Origin: Streptomyces seoulensis
Lineage (GTDB): Bacteria; Actinomycetota; Actinomycetes; Streptomycetales; Streptomycetaceae
Direction: 5' to 3'
Length of the DNA: 64,000 nucleotides
Assembly (NCBI GenBank): GCA_013364255.1
Contig: CP054936.1
Location: 558,001 to 622,000, forward strand
Positions 28,801 through 37,727 of the stretch are shown here, one piece after another. Both the position numbers and the translations under genes were made by a program. Numbering within the stretch: position 1 is the stretch's first letter; each line of letters opens with the position of its first letter. The notes under the pieces are model-generated. The model was not told where the DNA came from, ran no database searches, and saw only the letters and a list, made by a program, of their open reading frames with translations.

Positions 28801-30052
28801 CCTCGATGCGGGCGAAGTCGAGCAGGGTGTTGACCAGCTTGCCCAGCCGCAGCCCGTTGCGGTGGATGACGTCCAGTTCCTCGCGCACGTGCTCGTCGGA
28901 CGGGGCGAGCCGGGTCCGCAGTTCCTCGACCGGGCCCATGATGAGGGTGAGGGGGGTGCGGAACTCGTGGCTGATGTTGGAGAAGAAGGCGGTCTTCGCC
29001 CGGTCCAGCTCGGCCAGTTCCTCCGCGCGCCGCTGCTGGGCCTGGTAGCTGCGGGCGGAGGCGATGCCGGTGGCGAGCTGTCCGGCGGTCAGCTCGATGA
29101 AGCCGCGGTAGGCGTCGTCCAGCGCCCGGTAGCGGTTCAGAGCGGCCACCAGGAACCCGTAGGGGGTGTCGCCCTGGCGCAGCAGCGGCACCACGAGCGC
29201 CTGCGTGGGCGGCTCCGGCCAGGCGCCGCCGGGCAGCTCGGCGAACGGCGCGCCGTCGAGCCGTACGAGCGTCGCCTCGGAGCGGGACAGCGCCGCCGCG
29301 GGCCACACCGCGTCGGGGTCCTCGAAGGCCACGGCGGCGGGGGCCGCGGGATGTCCGCCGGGCAGTCCGGTGGCGGCCGCCAGCCGGGCCGTGCCGTCGT
29401 CCTCCAGCAGATAGGTCAGGGTGAAGGGCAGGTCGCTCTGGTTGCGGTCGAGCTGCCGCCCGGCGAAGAGGAGCATCTCCTGCTCGGTGCGGATCACGCT
29501 CGGGTCGGAGCCGAGGTCGCGCAACGTGGCCATGCGGCGCTCGCCGATGACGCGTTCGGTGTCCTCGCTGACCACGCAGAGCATGCCGACGACCTGGCCC
29601 TCGTCGTCGCGCAACGGGCTGTAGGAGAAGGTGTGGTAGCTCTCCTCGGTGTAGCCGGAGCGCTCCAGGAACAGCAACAGCGCCTCGTCCCAGGTCGCTT
29701 CCCCGGTCCTGAGCACGGTGTCGATCCGGGGGCCGATGTCGTCCCAGATCTCCGCCCACACCTCGCCGGCCGGACGGCCCAGCGCCCACGGGTACTTCTG
29801 GCCGAGGGTGTCGCGGCGGTAGGCGGCGTTGCAGAAGAACGTCAGGTCCGGTCCCCAGGCCATCCACATCGGGAAGCGCGAGGACAGCAGGATGCTCACC
29901 GTCGTCCGCAGGCTCTGCGGCCAGCCGGACGGCGCTCCCAGCGGTGTCGCCGCCCAGTCCACCCGGGCGAGGTCACGGCCCACCACCGCGTCGGCCGCGA
30001 ACAGCTCTTCCGCCGCCGGTGGTTCGTGCTCAGCGTTCTCGGGCCGCGCCAC
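25877..30052 (-). CDS. giant hybrid: PAS/GAF histidine kinase + receiver + PAS/GAF + SpoIIE phosphatase + anti-sigma kinase
   Basis: 1391 aa from the GTG at 30052, preceded by AAGGGGAAG; the frame is open to 30325. Domains in order, rough residues: PAS-like sensor 20-170; GAF 170-330; dimerisation/phospho-acceptor helix near 364 ([16 protein letters not shown] present); ATPase with [13 protein letters not shown] and [12 protein letters not shown] 460-590; receiver from 644 with DD pocket and phospho-Asp near 692 ([12 protein letters not shown]) and LVKPF; PAS near 790; GAF 880-1040; PP2C/SpoIIE from about 1060 ([26 protein letters not shown]); C-terminal RsbW-like ATPase from about 1274 ([14 protein letters not shown]). 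It thus joins two-component signalling, a phosphatase and an anti-sigma-type kinase in one cytosolic chain. No membrane segment is seen. It overlaps the STAS gene downstream. Confidence 0.9.
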   Translation of the reverse strand: MARPENAEHEPPAAEELFAADAVVGRDLARVDWAATPLGAPSGWPQSLRTTVSILLSSRFPMWMAWGPDLTFFCNAAYRRDTLGQKYPWALGRPAGEVWAEIWDDIGPRIDTVLRTGEATWDEALLLFLERSGYTEESYHTFSYSPLRDDEGQVVGMLCVVSEDTERVIGERRMATLRDLGSDPSVIRTEQEMLLFAGRQLDRNQSDLPFTLTYLLEDDGTARLAAATGLPGGHPAAPAAVAFEDPDAVWPAAALSRSEATLVRLDGAPFAELPGGAWPEPPTQALVVPLLRQGDTPYGFLVAALNRYRALDDAYRGFIELTAGQLATGIASARSYQAQQRRAEELAELDRAKTAFFSNISHEFRTPLTLIMGPVEELRTRLAPSDEHVREELDVIHRNGLRLGKLVNTLLDFARIEAGRMQARYEPVDLATVTGELASVFRSAIDRAGLDFHVDCAAPDRPVYLDRGMWEKVVLNLLSNALKFTFEGSVRVATGERDGRAVVTITDTGIGVPAAELPRLFERFHRIENARSRSNEGSGIGLALVRELVGLHGGTITADSTEGEGTRFTISLPFGAAHLPPEAVAPHTPAGAVSASADPYLQEALRWLPADPGAAAGADGADGVTQPAGETGAAHVPGPAARARVLVVDDNADMREYLTRILTGAGYEVDAVADGQEALDVLRTNVPDLVVSDVMMPRVDGLQLVAALRADARTAAVPVLLLSARAGQEASIEGLRAGADDYLVKPFAAAELLARVRANVELARLRGHQARWRTALVDSLQEAFFVCDDTGAVIETNTAFTDILGYGPEGLPYAPIHPWWPDADTDHEAHRLVSEAFDRLRTSARGSYTIPVKHRDGHRLWVTATFAQAQDPDSGRAVTVGTFRDVTAEHYAIQRESALAALATVLSRATSLPEALSAALGELRTLWRARCVLAAVFQHGDTPSLTATDASAWQDLTAERRRALTDLREQAQLTPVADHTGAGILLEHPEGPLALWIDLGDDRPFTGEDQLLLSLLSGHLAQGLSRAHQIDQQRETALALQRAILGPSRLPDGFAVRYEPATQPLEVGGDWYDTITLPDGRIGIVVGDCVGRGLEAATVMGQLRSACRALLLQDAGPAQTLMALDHFAAGIPGAPCTTVFCGVLDPGTGRLTYSSAGHPPGIVTHADGTTRLLEDGRSIPLAVRPGTARPEAECLLPARATLLLYTDGLVERRRRPLTAGIGQASEAVQDGRNATVDDLATQVMDRLAPADGYDDDVALLLYRHPAPLEVSFPAESSQLAPVRKALRSWLGQCDLPPGTVQSILVAAGEACANAVEHGHRHAPGEIVRLRAEALVDDLHLTIADTGQWKPPQPELNAHRGRGVALMRALMQHVTITPGPSGTIVDMHMRIA

Positions 30053-30384
30053 GCGACTTCCCCTTCGTTCGTTCACGGCCGGTCGCCTGCCCCGGCCCTC
30101 ACCCGTGTCCACGTCCTGTACGCGACTTCCCGCGGAAGGACTCGATCCGGTGTTCCCACGGGTCCGCGTGGCTTCGCCGGCCTGCCGGCCGACGCCGAGG
30201 CCGCCACGGGGAGTCCGGTCTTCCGCTGCCCGAAAGTCCCGGTGCCGCTCTCTGCGAGAGCGGTGCGACTCCGTAGGATAGACGAGCTGAACCGTGCACT
30301 CGACCGGCCCAGCGCAAGCCAGCACCGCGTGCCACGACCCCGGCGCGAGGACGCTTCGTAGAACCCCGCGGGACAGGAAGCCCA

Positions 30385-30747
30385 GTGACCGACACAGATC
30401 GCACCCTCACCGTCACCCCACAGCCCCACCGCGCCGGCCTCGTGGTGCTGAAGGTCGCCGGTGAACTGGACCATCACACCGCTCCCTCCCTCCGTCAGGC
30501 GATCGACGACGTCCCGTACGCCGCCGGCGTCGCGGTGATCCTCGACGTGTCGGAGCTGCTCTACTGCGACTCCACCGGCCTGACCGTGTTCATCAACGCC
30601 CACCACCGGGCCGAGGCCGCCGGCGCCGTGCTCGGCATCGCGGGCCTGCGGGACGACCTCGGACGTGTGTTCAAGATCACAGGGCTCGACCAGTTCTTCA
30701 CCCTCCACGCCGACGTCGAGGAGGCCGTCGCCTCCGCGCTCGGCTAG
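30385..30747 (+). CDS. STAS-domain anti-sigma factor antagonist
   Basis: 120 aa from GTG 30385, with AGGAAG upstream. One STAS domain, the phospho-acceptor loop LLYCDSTGLTVFINAHHRA. The region between it and the divergent hybrid kinase (30053-30384) should hold both promoters. Convergent with an RsbW-like kinase whose gene ends at 30795; the pair probably interacts. Confidence 0.85.
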   Translation: MTDTDRTLTVTPQPHRAGLVVLKVAGELDHHTAPSLRQAIDDVPYAAGVAVILDVSELLYCDSTGLTVFINAHHRAEAAGAVLGIAGLRDDLGRVFKITGLDQFFTLHADVEEAVASALG

Positions 30748-30776
30748 CGCGCCCGTCCGCGGGGCGGACGGGCGCG
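30748..30776. terminator. hairpin between convergent STAS and kinase genes
   Basis: A perfect 13-bp stem (30748-30760 with 30764-30776) and a GGG loop, between genes ending at 30747 and 30795; probably a terminator for both. Confidence 0.7.
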
Positions 30777-30794
30777 GGCGGCGGGCCGCGCGCC

Positions 30795-31439
30795 TCAGGG
30801 CGTGCGGCGCCCGGCCACGGGTGCGCCCGGGGCGTCCGTCAGGGCGATGCGGACGGTGACGCGCTTGCCGGTGCGGTCCCGGCGTACGTGGAAGTCCTGG
30901 GCCACGGCCATGACGATCTCCAGGCCGTGCTGTCCGACCCGCCGGGCGTCGGCGGTCCGGGCCACCGGCAGCACCGGCTCGCCGTCGCACACCGCCACTT
31001 CCACCAGGGCGCCGACGACGCGCAGTTCCATCCGCACCGGGCCGGGCGCGTACTTGCGGGCGTTGGTGACCAGTTCGCTGACCACCAGCCGGGTCATGTC
31101 CATCGCCCGCGCGGAGACCGGCAGTCCGTACTCGTCCCGTGCGCGGGCGAGGAAGTCGGCGGCGCGGTGGCGGGCCTGGGAGATGCAGCTGCCGTCGCCG
31201 TCCAGGGCGACGACGTCCCGCAGGGGCCCAGGGCCGGCCGCGGCCCTCAGGGGCCCGGGCGCGGGCCTCCCCCTCAGGGGTTCGGGACCGGTCGTGTCCC
31301 GTAGGGGTTCGGGAGCGGTCGCTTCCCGTAGGGGCTGGGGAGCGGTCGCTTCCCGCAGAGGTTGGGGAGCGGTCGCGGCCCGGATGGGTCCGAGGCCGGT
31401 CGCGCCCTCACCGTCGAAGACTGGTCGCACCTGTCGCAT
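30795..31439 (-). CDS. RsbW-like anti-sigma/serine kinase with nonapeptide repeats
   Basis: 214 aa from ATG 31439, preceded by GGGGGA. C-terminal GHKL ATPase: N-box ELVTNARKYAPG and G-box VGQHGLEIVMAVAQDF. The N-terminal 75 residues carry about six tandem nine-residue units of the type ATAPQPLRE (residues about 20-74), absent from the paralogous kinase at 10453-10947. They may form an extended linker or docking segment. Convergent with the STAS gene at 30385-30747 and 82 bases downstream of the SpoIIE-type gene, so it is probably in the same transcript. Confidence 0.8.
   Translation of the reverse strand: MRQVRPVFDGEGATGLGPIRAATAPQPLREATAPQPLREATAPEPLRDTTGPEPLRGRPAPGPLRAAAGPGPLRDVVALDGDGSCISQARHRAADFLARARDEYGLPVSARAMDMTRLVVSELVTNARKYAPGPVRMELRVVGALVEVAVCDGEPVLPVARTADARRVGQHGLEIVMAVAQDFHVRRDRTGKRVTVRIALTDAPGAPVAGRRTP
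31215..31385. repeat. 27-bp tandem repeats encoding a nonapeptide
   Basis: About six in-frame copies, best preserved between 31300 and 31385 (units such as GGGGAGCGGTCGCTTCCCG), encoding the [A/T]-[A/G]-P-x-P-L-R units of the kinase at 30795-31439. Copy number could vary between strains. Confidence 0.75.
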
Positions 31440-31521
31440 GGCGTTTCCCCCGTTCCACGCACTCCGTGTACCCGCCACGCGACCGCGCACGCCGGCGCAC
31501 CGCCCCGGTTCGCCACATCGG

Positions 31522-33747
31522 TCACGGCGCACCGGCCGTGGCGCCGGTGGCGGTCAGGACGAGCGCCGCCTGGTCGTCGTCGCCGTCGTGGCCCGCCGTG
31601 AAGGAGCGCACCGCCCCGGTCACCGCGGCGACGACGTCCCGCGCCGCGGGCCGGGGCCCGACGCGGGCCAGGACGTCGGCGAGGCGTTTCTCGCCGAACT
31701 CCTCGCCGTCGCCGCCGCGTGCCTCGGTGATGCCGTCCGTGTACAGGAGCAGGCTCTCGTGCGGGGCCAGGCGCAGACGGTGCGTGCTCACCCGGGGGTC
31801 GCGGGCCACGCCCAGCAGCAGGCCGGCCGCCTCGACGGCGTGGACGCTCCGCTCGGCGCCGAGGACCAGCGGGAGGGTGTGGCCGGCGCGGACCAGCTCG
31901 ATCTCCAGGCCGTCCGGGGTCGGGGTCAGATGGCCGTGGACGAGCGTGACGAAGCCCGTTCCGTGGCTGGGCGGACGGTCGAGCAGCGCCTTGTTGACGG
32001 CGTTGACGACCGCGTCCGGCCCGGGCAGCAGCGGGGCGATGGCGCGGGCGGTGTGCCGCACCAGGGCGGTGGTGGTGGCCGCGACGGCCCCGCGCCCGCA
32101 GACGTCGCCCAGCATGAAGGCCCACCGGCCGTCCTCCAGCGGGAAGACGTCGTAGAAGTCGCCGCCGATGTCGAGCCCTTCGCCCGCGGGGTGGTAGTGC
32201 GCGGCCATGTCGACGCCGGGCACCTCGGGCAGGTCGGGCAGCAGCAGGCCGGCCTGGAGGTCCCTGGCCAGCGCCACCCGCTGGGTGTACTGGCGGGCGT
32301 TGCGCGCGGCGGCGGCCGCACGGCGGGCGAGTTCCTCGGCCAGGGCGACCCGGTGACCGTCGAAGGCGTGCCCGCCGGTGCTCAGCAGGGTCAGGGTGCC
32401 GAACGCCTTCCCGCGCTCCAGCAGCGGCGCGCACAGATAGCCGGTCACCCCCAGCTCCTGCCAGGGGCCCGGGCCGGTGGGGGTGCGCCGGGCCACCTCG
32501 GTGGTGCCGGACGCCAGCACCCGGGCCACGGCGTCGTCGGCCGCGTCGTAGACGGGGATGTGGGAGGAGAGCAGGTCCCGCCGGCGGTCGGTCGGGGCGG
32601 CGACGGCGATGCGCCGGACCCGGCCCGACTCCATGACGTCGATGGCGCACAGCGGCGCCAGCGCGGGGGCGCAGGCGTCGGCGACGCGCTGGAGCGTCTG
32701 GCCGTAGTCCAGGTCGGAGGCCAGGGCGGTACTGGCGTCGAGGAGGAAGGCGAGGTCGTCGCGGGCCGCCCGCGCGCGGGTCTCGGCGGCCAGCCGTCCG
32801 CGCTCCGCCCGGTGCCGCTCGATGGCCAGGGCGGCGGTGCCGGCGAAGACGCGGGCCAGCGCCAGGTCGCTCGCCTGCGGGGCGCGCGGCGTTCGGTGGT
32901 ACGTGGCGAAGGTGCCCAGCAGGCCGCCGTCGCGCGCGAGGATGGGCGTCGACCAGCAGGCGCCGAGACCGGCCTTGTCCGCCAGGTGCCGGAAGTCGTC
33001 CCAGAACGGGTCGGTGCCGATGTCGGTGACGACGACCATCTCGCGCCGGTGCGCCGCGGTGCCGCAGGAGCCGACGCCCTCGCCGGTCGCGATGCCGTCG
33101 ATGGCCTCGTTGTAGAAGTCGGGCAGGCTCGGGGCCGCGCCGTGCCGCAGGTGGCGTCCGTCCTCGTCGGCGAGCAGGACCGACACGAGCACCTGCTCGG
33201 GGGCGAGTTCCTCGATGGCGCGGGCCATGCCCTCCAGGACCTCGGGCAGCGGCGCCTGGCGGGCGATCTGCTCCAGCAGCGCGCGCTGTTCGGCCAGCAG
33301 TCGCTGAGCCTGCTTGACCTGGGTGGTCTCCACCCCGATCACGCGGACGCCCATCACGTTGCCGCCGGTGTCCCGGCGGGGCTCGTAGGTGAAGTCGAAG
33401 AACGCCTCGCGGGCGTCGGCGCCGGCGCCCAGCATCACCCGGGCGTCCCGGCCGGAGTACGGCACTCCGGTGCGGTAGACCCGGTCCAGCAGTCCGAGGA
33501 AGCCCTGCCTGCCCAGTTCCGGCATCAGGTGCCCGAGCGGCACGCCCAAACGGTGGCGCCCCTCGCCGCCGATCGCCGCGAAGAACGCCGTGTTGGCCGC
33601 CTCCAGCATGTGGGCGGGTCCCGCCAGGGACGCGAAGACGGCCGTCGACTGACCGAACAACGCCCGAAGATCGCTTTCCGTCCCGCTGTCGGCCCAGTGG
33701 CCGGCGCCTTCCGCGTCGGGGAACCTCTCCCCTGCCACGCCCGTCAT
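31522..33747 (-). CDS. PAS/GAF-containing PP2C (SpoIIE/RsbU-like) phosphatase
   Basis: 741 aa from ATG 33747 (the frame is open to 33918). PAS-like region 25-150 (FDFTYEPRRDTGGNVMGVRV); a short coiled coil near 155 (QAQRLLAEQRALLEQIARQ); GAF 165-320 (CGTAAHRREMVVV, CWSTPILARDGGLLGTFATY); a second GAF 350-490 (GYLCAPLLERGKAFGTLTLL); PP2C/SpoIIE 510-735 with metal-site motifs GGDFYDVFPLED, GDVCGRGAVAA and YTDGITEARGG. Predicted to dephosphorylate STAS antagonists when a signal binds. It lies upstream of the RsbW-like gene. Confidence 0.9.
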   Translation of the reverse strand: MTGVAGERFPDAEGAGHWADSGTESDLRALFGQSTAVFASLAGPAHMLEAANTAFFAAIGGEGRHRLGVPLGHLMPELGRQGFLGLLDRVYRTGVPYSGRDARVMLGAGADAREAFFDFTYEPRRDTGGNVMGVRVIGVETTQVKQAQRLLAEQRALLEQIARQAPLPEVLEGMARAIEELAPEQVLVSVLLADEDGRHLRHGAAPSLPDFYNEAIDGIATGEGVGSCGTAAHRREMVVVTDIGTDPFWDDFRHLADKAGLGACWSTPILARDGGLLGTFATYHRTPRAPQASDLALARVFAGTAALAIERHRAERGRLAAETRARAARDDLAFLLDASTALASDLDYGQTLQRVADACAPALAPLCAIDVMESGRVRRIAVAAPTDRRRDLLSSHIPVYDAADDAVARVLASGTTEVARRTPTGPGPWQELGVTGYLCAPLLERGKAFGTLTLLSTGGHAFDGHRVALAEELARRAAAAARNARQYTQRVALARDLQAGLLLPDLPEVPGVDMAAHYHPAGEGLDIGGDFYDVFPLEDGRWAFMLGDVCGRGAVAATTTALVRHTARAIAPLLPGPDAVVNAVNKALLDRPPSHGTGFVTLVHGHLTPTPDGLEIELVRAGHTLPLVLGAERSVHAVEAAGLLLGVARDPRVSTHRLRLAPHESLLLYTDGITEARGGDGEEFGEKRLADVLARVGPRPAARDVVAAVTGAVRSFTAGHDGDDDQAALVLTATGATAGAP

Positions 33748-34031
33748 ACGTCCCGGCCTTCGCTCACCGTGCCATCGGATGCTCCGCGAGACGCGGCGCG
33801 GCCGCCCCGCCCGCTCATGTCGTACGCGTCGTCCGCACCCGCGTCGGTGACGTCGGCCCGGAACACTCCGTACCCTCCGTACACTCCGTCTCCTCCCCTT
33901 GCCCGACCAGATTCTCATGGCGGATCGGAGTCCGGAGAACCGGAGGGCGAGGACCGGTCCGTACGGCGTGCGGCACGCCCCGCACGAGGCGGGCGGCGCG
34001 CCGCGGAACGGTCCGGGCGCGCCTCACCGGC

Positions 34032-34874
34032 TCAGTCGGTGCACAGCATCCCGTCGCGCAGGCGGGCGAGCATACGGCTGATCAGACGGGACACGTGCAT
34101 CTGCGAGATGCCGAGGCGTTCGCCGATCTCCTTCTGGGTCAGCTCCTCCACGAACCGCCAGTGGATGATCTGCCGGTCGCGTTCGTCGAGTTCGGCGATC
34201 ATCGGGGCGAGGGCGTGGAAGTCCTCGACCAGACCGAGCGCGGCGTCGTCGTCGCCGATGAAGTCGGCCAGCGCCGCCTCGCTCTCCTCGCCGCCGCCCA
34301 GGGCCGCGTCGAGCGAGGCGGACTTGTAGCCGTTGGAGGCCAGGCGGGCCTCCACGACCTCGTCCTCCGGCAGGCTCATCAGCTGGGCGAGTTCCCGGGT
34401 CGTGGGCGTCCGGCCGAGCCGGCTGCGCAGTTCCTCGGTGGCGCGGGCCAACTGCACGCGGGCTTCCTGGAGTCGCCGGGGCACGTGCACGGCCCAGGAG
34501 GTGTCGCGGAAGAAGCGCTTGATCTCCCCGACGATGTACGGCACCGCGAAGGAGGTGAACTCCACCTCGCGGGACAGCTCGAACCGGTCGATCGCCTTGA
34601 TCAGCCCGATCATGCCGACCTGGACGATGTCCTCCATCTCCTCCGGGCCGCGGCTGCGGAAGCGGCCGGCCGCGAAGCGGACCAGGGACATGTTCATCTC
34701 GATCAGCGTGTTGCGCGCGTACTGGTGCTCGGGCGTGCCCTCCTCCAGCACCGTCAGCTGGTCGAAGAACAGCTTCGACAACTCCCGCGCGTCCTTGGGA
34801 GCCACCTTGGTCGGATCCGCGATCCGCGGTACGTCCACGATGCGTTCGGTGGTCTGCACGGTCGCCGCCGCCAT
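34032..34874 (-). CDS. SigB/SigF/SigG-type alternative sigma factor
   Basis: 280 aa from ATG 34874, preceded by GGGAGGGAC. Region 2 is clear: MEDIVQVGMIGLIKAIDRFE then VEFTSFAVPYIVGEIKRFFRD. Region 3 is RTPTTRELAQLMSLPEDEV, and region 4 has the helix-turn-helix LTQKEIGERLGISQMHVSRL. There is no region 1.1. This group is regulated by anti-sigma kinases and antagonists, which are abundant around it. The gene follows the phosphatase gene at 34936-36606 by 61 bases, so sigma factor and phosphatase are probably co-transcribed. Confidence 0.92.
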   Translation of the reverse strand: MAAATVQTTERIVDVPRIADPTKVAPKDARELSKLFFDQLTVLEEGTPEHQYARNTLIEMNMSLVRFAAGRFRSRGPEEMEDIVQVGMIGLIKAIDRFELSREVEFTSFAVPYIVGEIKRFFRDTSWAVHVPRRLQEARVQLARATEELRSRLGRTPTTRELAQLMSLPEDEVVEARLASNGYKSASLDAALGGGEESEAALADFIGDDDAALGLVEDFHALAPMIAELDERDRQIIHWRFVEELTQKEIGERLGISQMHVSRLISRMLARLRDGMLCTD

Positions 34875-34935
34875 GATGTCCCTCCCAGTCGATCGACCTC
34901 GCCCCTGTCGGTCCACGGGCTGTCGTTGCCGACGG

Positions 34936-36606
34936 TTACCCGCGTTCGCGGTCCTCACTCCCCCCGTCCCGCGTCGAATTCGCCGGGCCGGGCACGCTGA
35001 TGGCGACGACGGCCATGTCGTCGTGCCGGCCCGACCCCAGCCACTGGGCGGCGAGCATCTGCACCCGCTCCACCACGGCCTCCGCGGGGATCCCCGCGCA
35101 GTCGGCCAGCGCCCTCCTCAGGCGGTGCTCCCCGAACAGTTCGTCACCGAGGCGACCGCCGCGCGCCTCGGTGATGCCGTCCGTGTACAGCAGGCACGTC
35201 TCGCCGGGGTTCAGCACCGTCTCGACGGTGTGGGCGGACACCTGGGGGAACGCGCCGACCAGGGTGCCGCGGGTGGGCACCTCCTCGACGGCGCCGTCGG
35301 CGCGGACGACGAGCGGCGGCAGGTGGCCGGCGCTGGTGAGCCGCAGCCGTGCCTGGTGGGCGCGGCGGCGCACGGAGGCCAGGACGAGGGTGGCGAAGCG
35401 GGTGTGGTGGGAGGAGAGCAGGGCCCCGTTGAGCAGGTCGAGCACCCTTTGGTGGTCGTCGGCCAGGGGCAGCAGGGCGTGCAGGGTGTTGCGGATCTTG
35501 CCCGTGAGCACCGCCGCGTTCAGCCCCTTTCCCGCGACGTCCCCCAGCACGACGAGGGTCTCCTGCTCGGGGCCGGCACCGGGGTGGACGTCGTAGAAGT
35601 CGCCCCCGATCCGCTCGCGGTCGCCGGCCGCTCGGTAGCGGCCGGCGTAGTCCACTGCGTGGACGCGGGTCAGGGACGGCGGCAGCAGCTCCTGCATCAG
35701 GGTGGCGGTGATCGTGGCCTGCTCGGTGTAGAGGCGGGCGGCCGAGAGGGCGGCGCCGACCCGGGCCGCGAAGAGCCGGGCGAAGACCTCCTCGCCCTCG
35801 GTGAACACCTGCTCGGTGCTGGAGCGCAGCAGGATGAGGGTGCCGGCGGGCACCCCGTGCCCGGGCAGCGGGGTGACGATCACCGAGCCGACCGGTCCGG
35901 CGAACCCGTCGGGGATCACCCAGTCGGGAAGGTCGGCGGGGTTCAGCCAGCGCGCCGGCACCGGCGGGAATCCCTGGAGCGCCTCGGTCAGGCCGGGGAC
36001 GCTGCGGGTGTCGATCGGCCGCATGACCTGCGTGACCGGTTCGCCGCGCCGGGCGAAGGTGAGGGGGTGGTGCCGCCCTTGCGCCGGGGCGACCAGGACG
36101 GCGGCCTCCGCGAGGTGTTCGGCGGCCAGGGCGGCGGACACCTCCATGCAGCGCGGCACGTTCAGCGTCGACAGCAGGGTCGAGGACGCGTCGGACAGGA
36201 CGTCGGCGCGGTCCCGGGTGACCTTCAGGGCCGTCTCGGCCAGGCGGCGGTCCGTGTCGTCGACGAGCCACCACACCACGTCGCCGTCGGCGCAGGCGGT
36301 GGGGTGCGCCTCGAAGACCCGGTCGCCGATGCTCCCGAACGGGGGGCGGTCCTCGCCGGCGCGCGAGCGGGCGAGGACGCTCAGGTGCGCCTCGGACAAC
36401 CAGGAGGGCGCCGTCTCGCGCAGCCAGCCACGGCTGGGCTTGTCCGGCAGGAGCGCTCGGGCGGCCTCGTTGAGACGCACCAGGCCGCCGTGCCGGTCGA
36501 TCACCAGCACGGGACAGGGGGCGTCATCCCACGTGGCGCCCACCGTGAGGTCGGCGCTGCGCGGGCGGACGGGCGAACCGCGGGAAGCAGACACAAAGAC
36601 AGGCAC
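34936..36606 (-). CDS. PAS/GAF-containing PP2C (SpoIIE/RsbU-like) phosphatase
   Basis: About 556 aa from the GTG at 36606; a GTG at 36594 or upstream in-frame GTGs are alternatives. PAS 25-125 (PCPVLVIDRHGGLVRLNEAARALL); GAF 145-300; PP2C/SpoIIE from about 320 with GGDFYDVHPG, GDVAGKGLNAAVLTG, YTDGITEARGG and the final GRHDDMAVVAI. Likely dephosphorylates a STAS antagonist to release the sigma factor encoded immediately downstream. Confidence 0.88.
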   Translation of the reverse strand: MPVFVSASRGSPVRPRSADLTVGATWDDAPCPVLVIDRHGGLVRLNEAARALLPDKPSRGWLRETAPSWLSEAHLSVLARSRAGEDRPPFGSIGDRVFEAHPTACADGDVVWWLVDDTDRRLAETALKVTRDRADVLSDASSTLLSTLNVPRCMEVSAALAAEHLAEAAVLVAPAQGRHHPLTFARRGEPVTQVMRPIDTRSVPGLTEALQGFPPVPARWLNPADLPDWVIPDGFAGPVGSVIVTPLPGHGVPAGTLILLRSSTEQVFTEGEEVFARLFAARVGAALSAARLYTEQATITATLMQELLPPSLTRVHAVDYAGRYRAAGDRERIGGDFYDVHPGAGPEQETLVVLGDVAGKGLNAAVLTGKIRNTLHALLPLADDHQRVLDLLNGALLSSHHTRFATLVLASVRRRAHQARLRLTSAGHLPPLVVRADGAVEEVPTRGTLVGAFPQVSAHTVETVLNPGETCLLYTDGITEARGGRLGDELFGEHRLRRALADCAGIPAEAVVERVQMLAAQWLGSGRHDDMAVVAISVPGPANSTRDGGSEDRERG

Positions 36607-37028
36607 GCATCGCGCGTACCTCACCACCCTTCCGCTCTGGGCGAGGAGAAGCCTCGTAGCAACCGTCCCGCACCCACTTCGCCGATGCAAGGCGCCCGCA
36701 GAACCCGCATACGGCCGTCACACTTGCCGCACAGATCGAACGGGGCGCCAACCGAGCGGGAACGGAGCGGGAACGGGGCGGCGGCGCGGGGCCGTTGGGC
36801 GGTGTCACGGCGGTGCGGCGGTCACCCGGTCCAGCGAACCGTCGCCGAGGCGTTCGCCGTGCGGCGGGGCGACGAGGGGCGCGGGCCGCTCGGCCGGGGC
36901 GCCTCGAACGACCCGGACGGCGGCCCGGCGCGGGTCGCGCGCGACGGCATGTCCGGCCGGGCGCCGGGGTGTTCGGGGTGTTCCGGGTGTTCCGGGTGTG
37001 CGGCGGGTTCGGGGTGGTCGGGCGTTCC
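36607..37028. other. intergenic region with 9-bp tandem repeats
   Basis: No gene is supported in these 422 bases. The stretch next to the methyltransferase stop carries four 9-bp units GGGTGTTCG/GGGTGTTCC at 36967-37002. The opposite end should hold the promoter of the phosphatase/sigma operon. Confidence 0.5.
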
Positions 37029-37634
37029 TCAGCGGCGGTGGACGCTGACGGCGTAGCCGCCGCCGTCGTAGGGGGCGGCGTCCCAGGTGGCGAAGCGGTC
37101 CACGAGGGTGAGTCCGGCCGCGGCGCAGTGGTCGTCGTACTCCGGCAGCGTGATGCCGGGCGGCACCGGCAGGTGGGCCCGGTCCAGGCCGAAACCGGCG
37201 ACCAGCAGACCGCCCGGGCGCAGGGCCGCGGACAGCCGCCCGACCACCGCGGCCTCGGTGCCGGGGGCGAGCAGCGGGAAGATGTTGCCCGCGGCGACGA
37301 CGAGGTCGAAGTCGCCCGCGACGCCGAGCCGGGCCGGCTCGAACGCGGCCAGGTCGGCGTGGAACCACGGCAGGTGCGGCGCCTGCTCGCGCGCCACCGC
37401 CAGCATCGACGCGTCGAGGTCCACCCCGACGCAGTCGTACCCGAGTTCCGCGAGCCGGATCATGACCCGTCCGGTGCCGCACCCGGCGTCCAGCACCCGC
37501 GCTCCGGCCGGCACCAGGGCCGCGCAGAACCGTGCCTCGCCGTGCACGTCCTCGCCGCCGCGGGCCAGGGCCGCGAACCGCGCGGCGTACTCTTCCCCGG
37601 ACGTGGCTCCGGTCAGCTCGTTCCAACGGCTCAT
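37029..37634 (-). CDS. class I SAM-dependent methyltransferase
   Basis: 201 aa from ATG 37634 (MSRWNELTGATSGEEYAARF). Motif I RVLDAGCGTGRVMIRLAE and the acidic residue of motif II (VGVDLDASML) are present, followed by DFDLVVAAGNIFPLL. Small soluble methyltransferase; acceptor unknown. Single gene. Confidence 0.85.
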   Translation of the reverse strand: MSRWNELTGATSGEEYAARFAALARGGEDVHGEARFCAALVPAGARVLDAGCGTGRVMIRLAELGYDCVGVDLDASMLAVAREQAPHLPWFHADLAAFEPARLGVAGDFDLVVAAGNIFPLLAPGTEAAVVGRLSAALRPGGLLVAGFGLDRAHLPVPPGITLPEYDDHCAAAGLTLVDRFATWDAAPYDGGGYAVSVHRR

Positions 37635-37727
37635 GCGCCCGACTATAGGCCGGGGCGTGACCGCTCGGAGAAGGCGGGCGGGCGGACCGGCCGGCGACAG
37701 GACGGCCGGGCGGATGCGGGAGCCGTG

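Noticed and set aside
25769-30361. A 1530-codon open frame on the plus strand, antisense to the giant hybrid kinase
   Set aside because: It mirrors the codon pattern of the minus-strand gene, has no domain features and reads as low-complexity Ala/Gly/Arg/Val sequence; a shadow of high GC.
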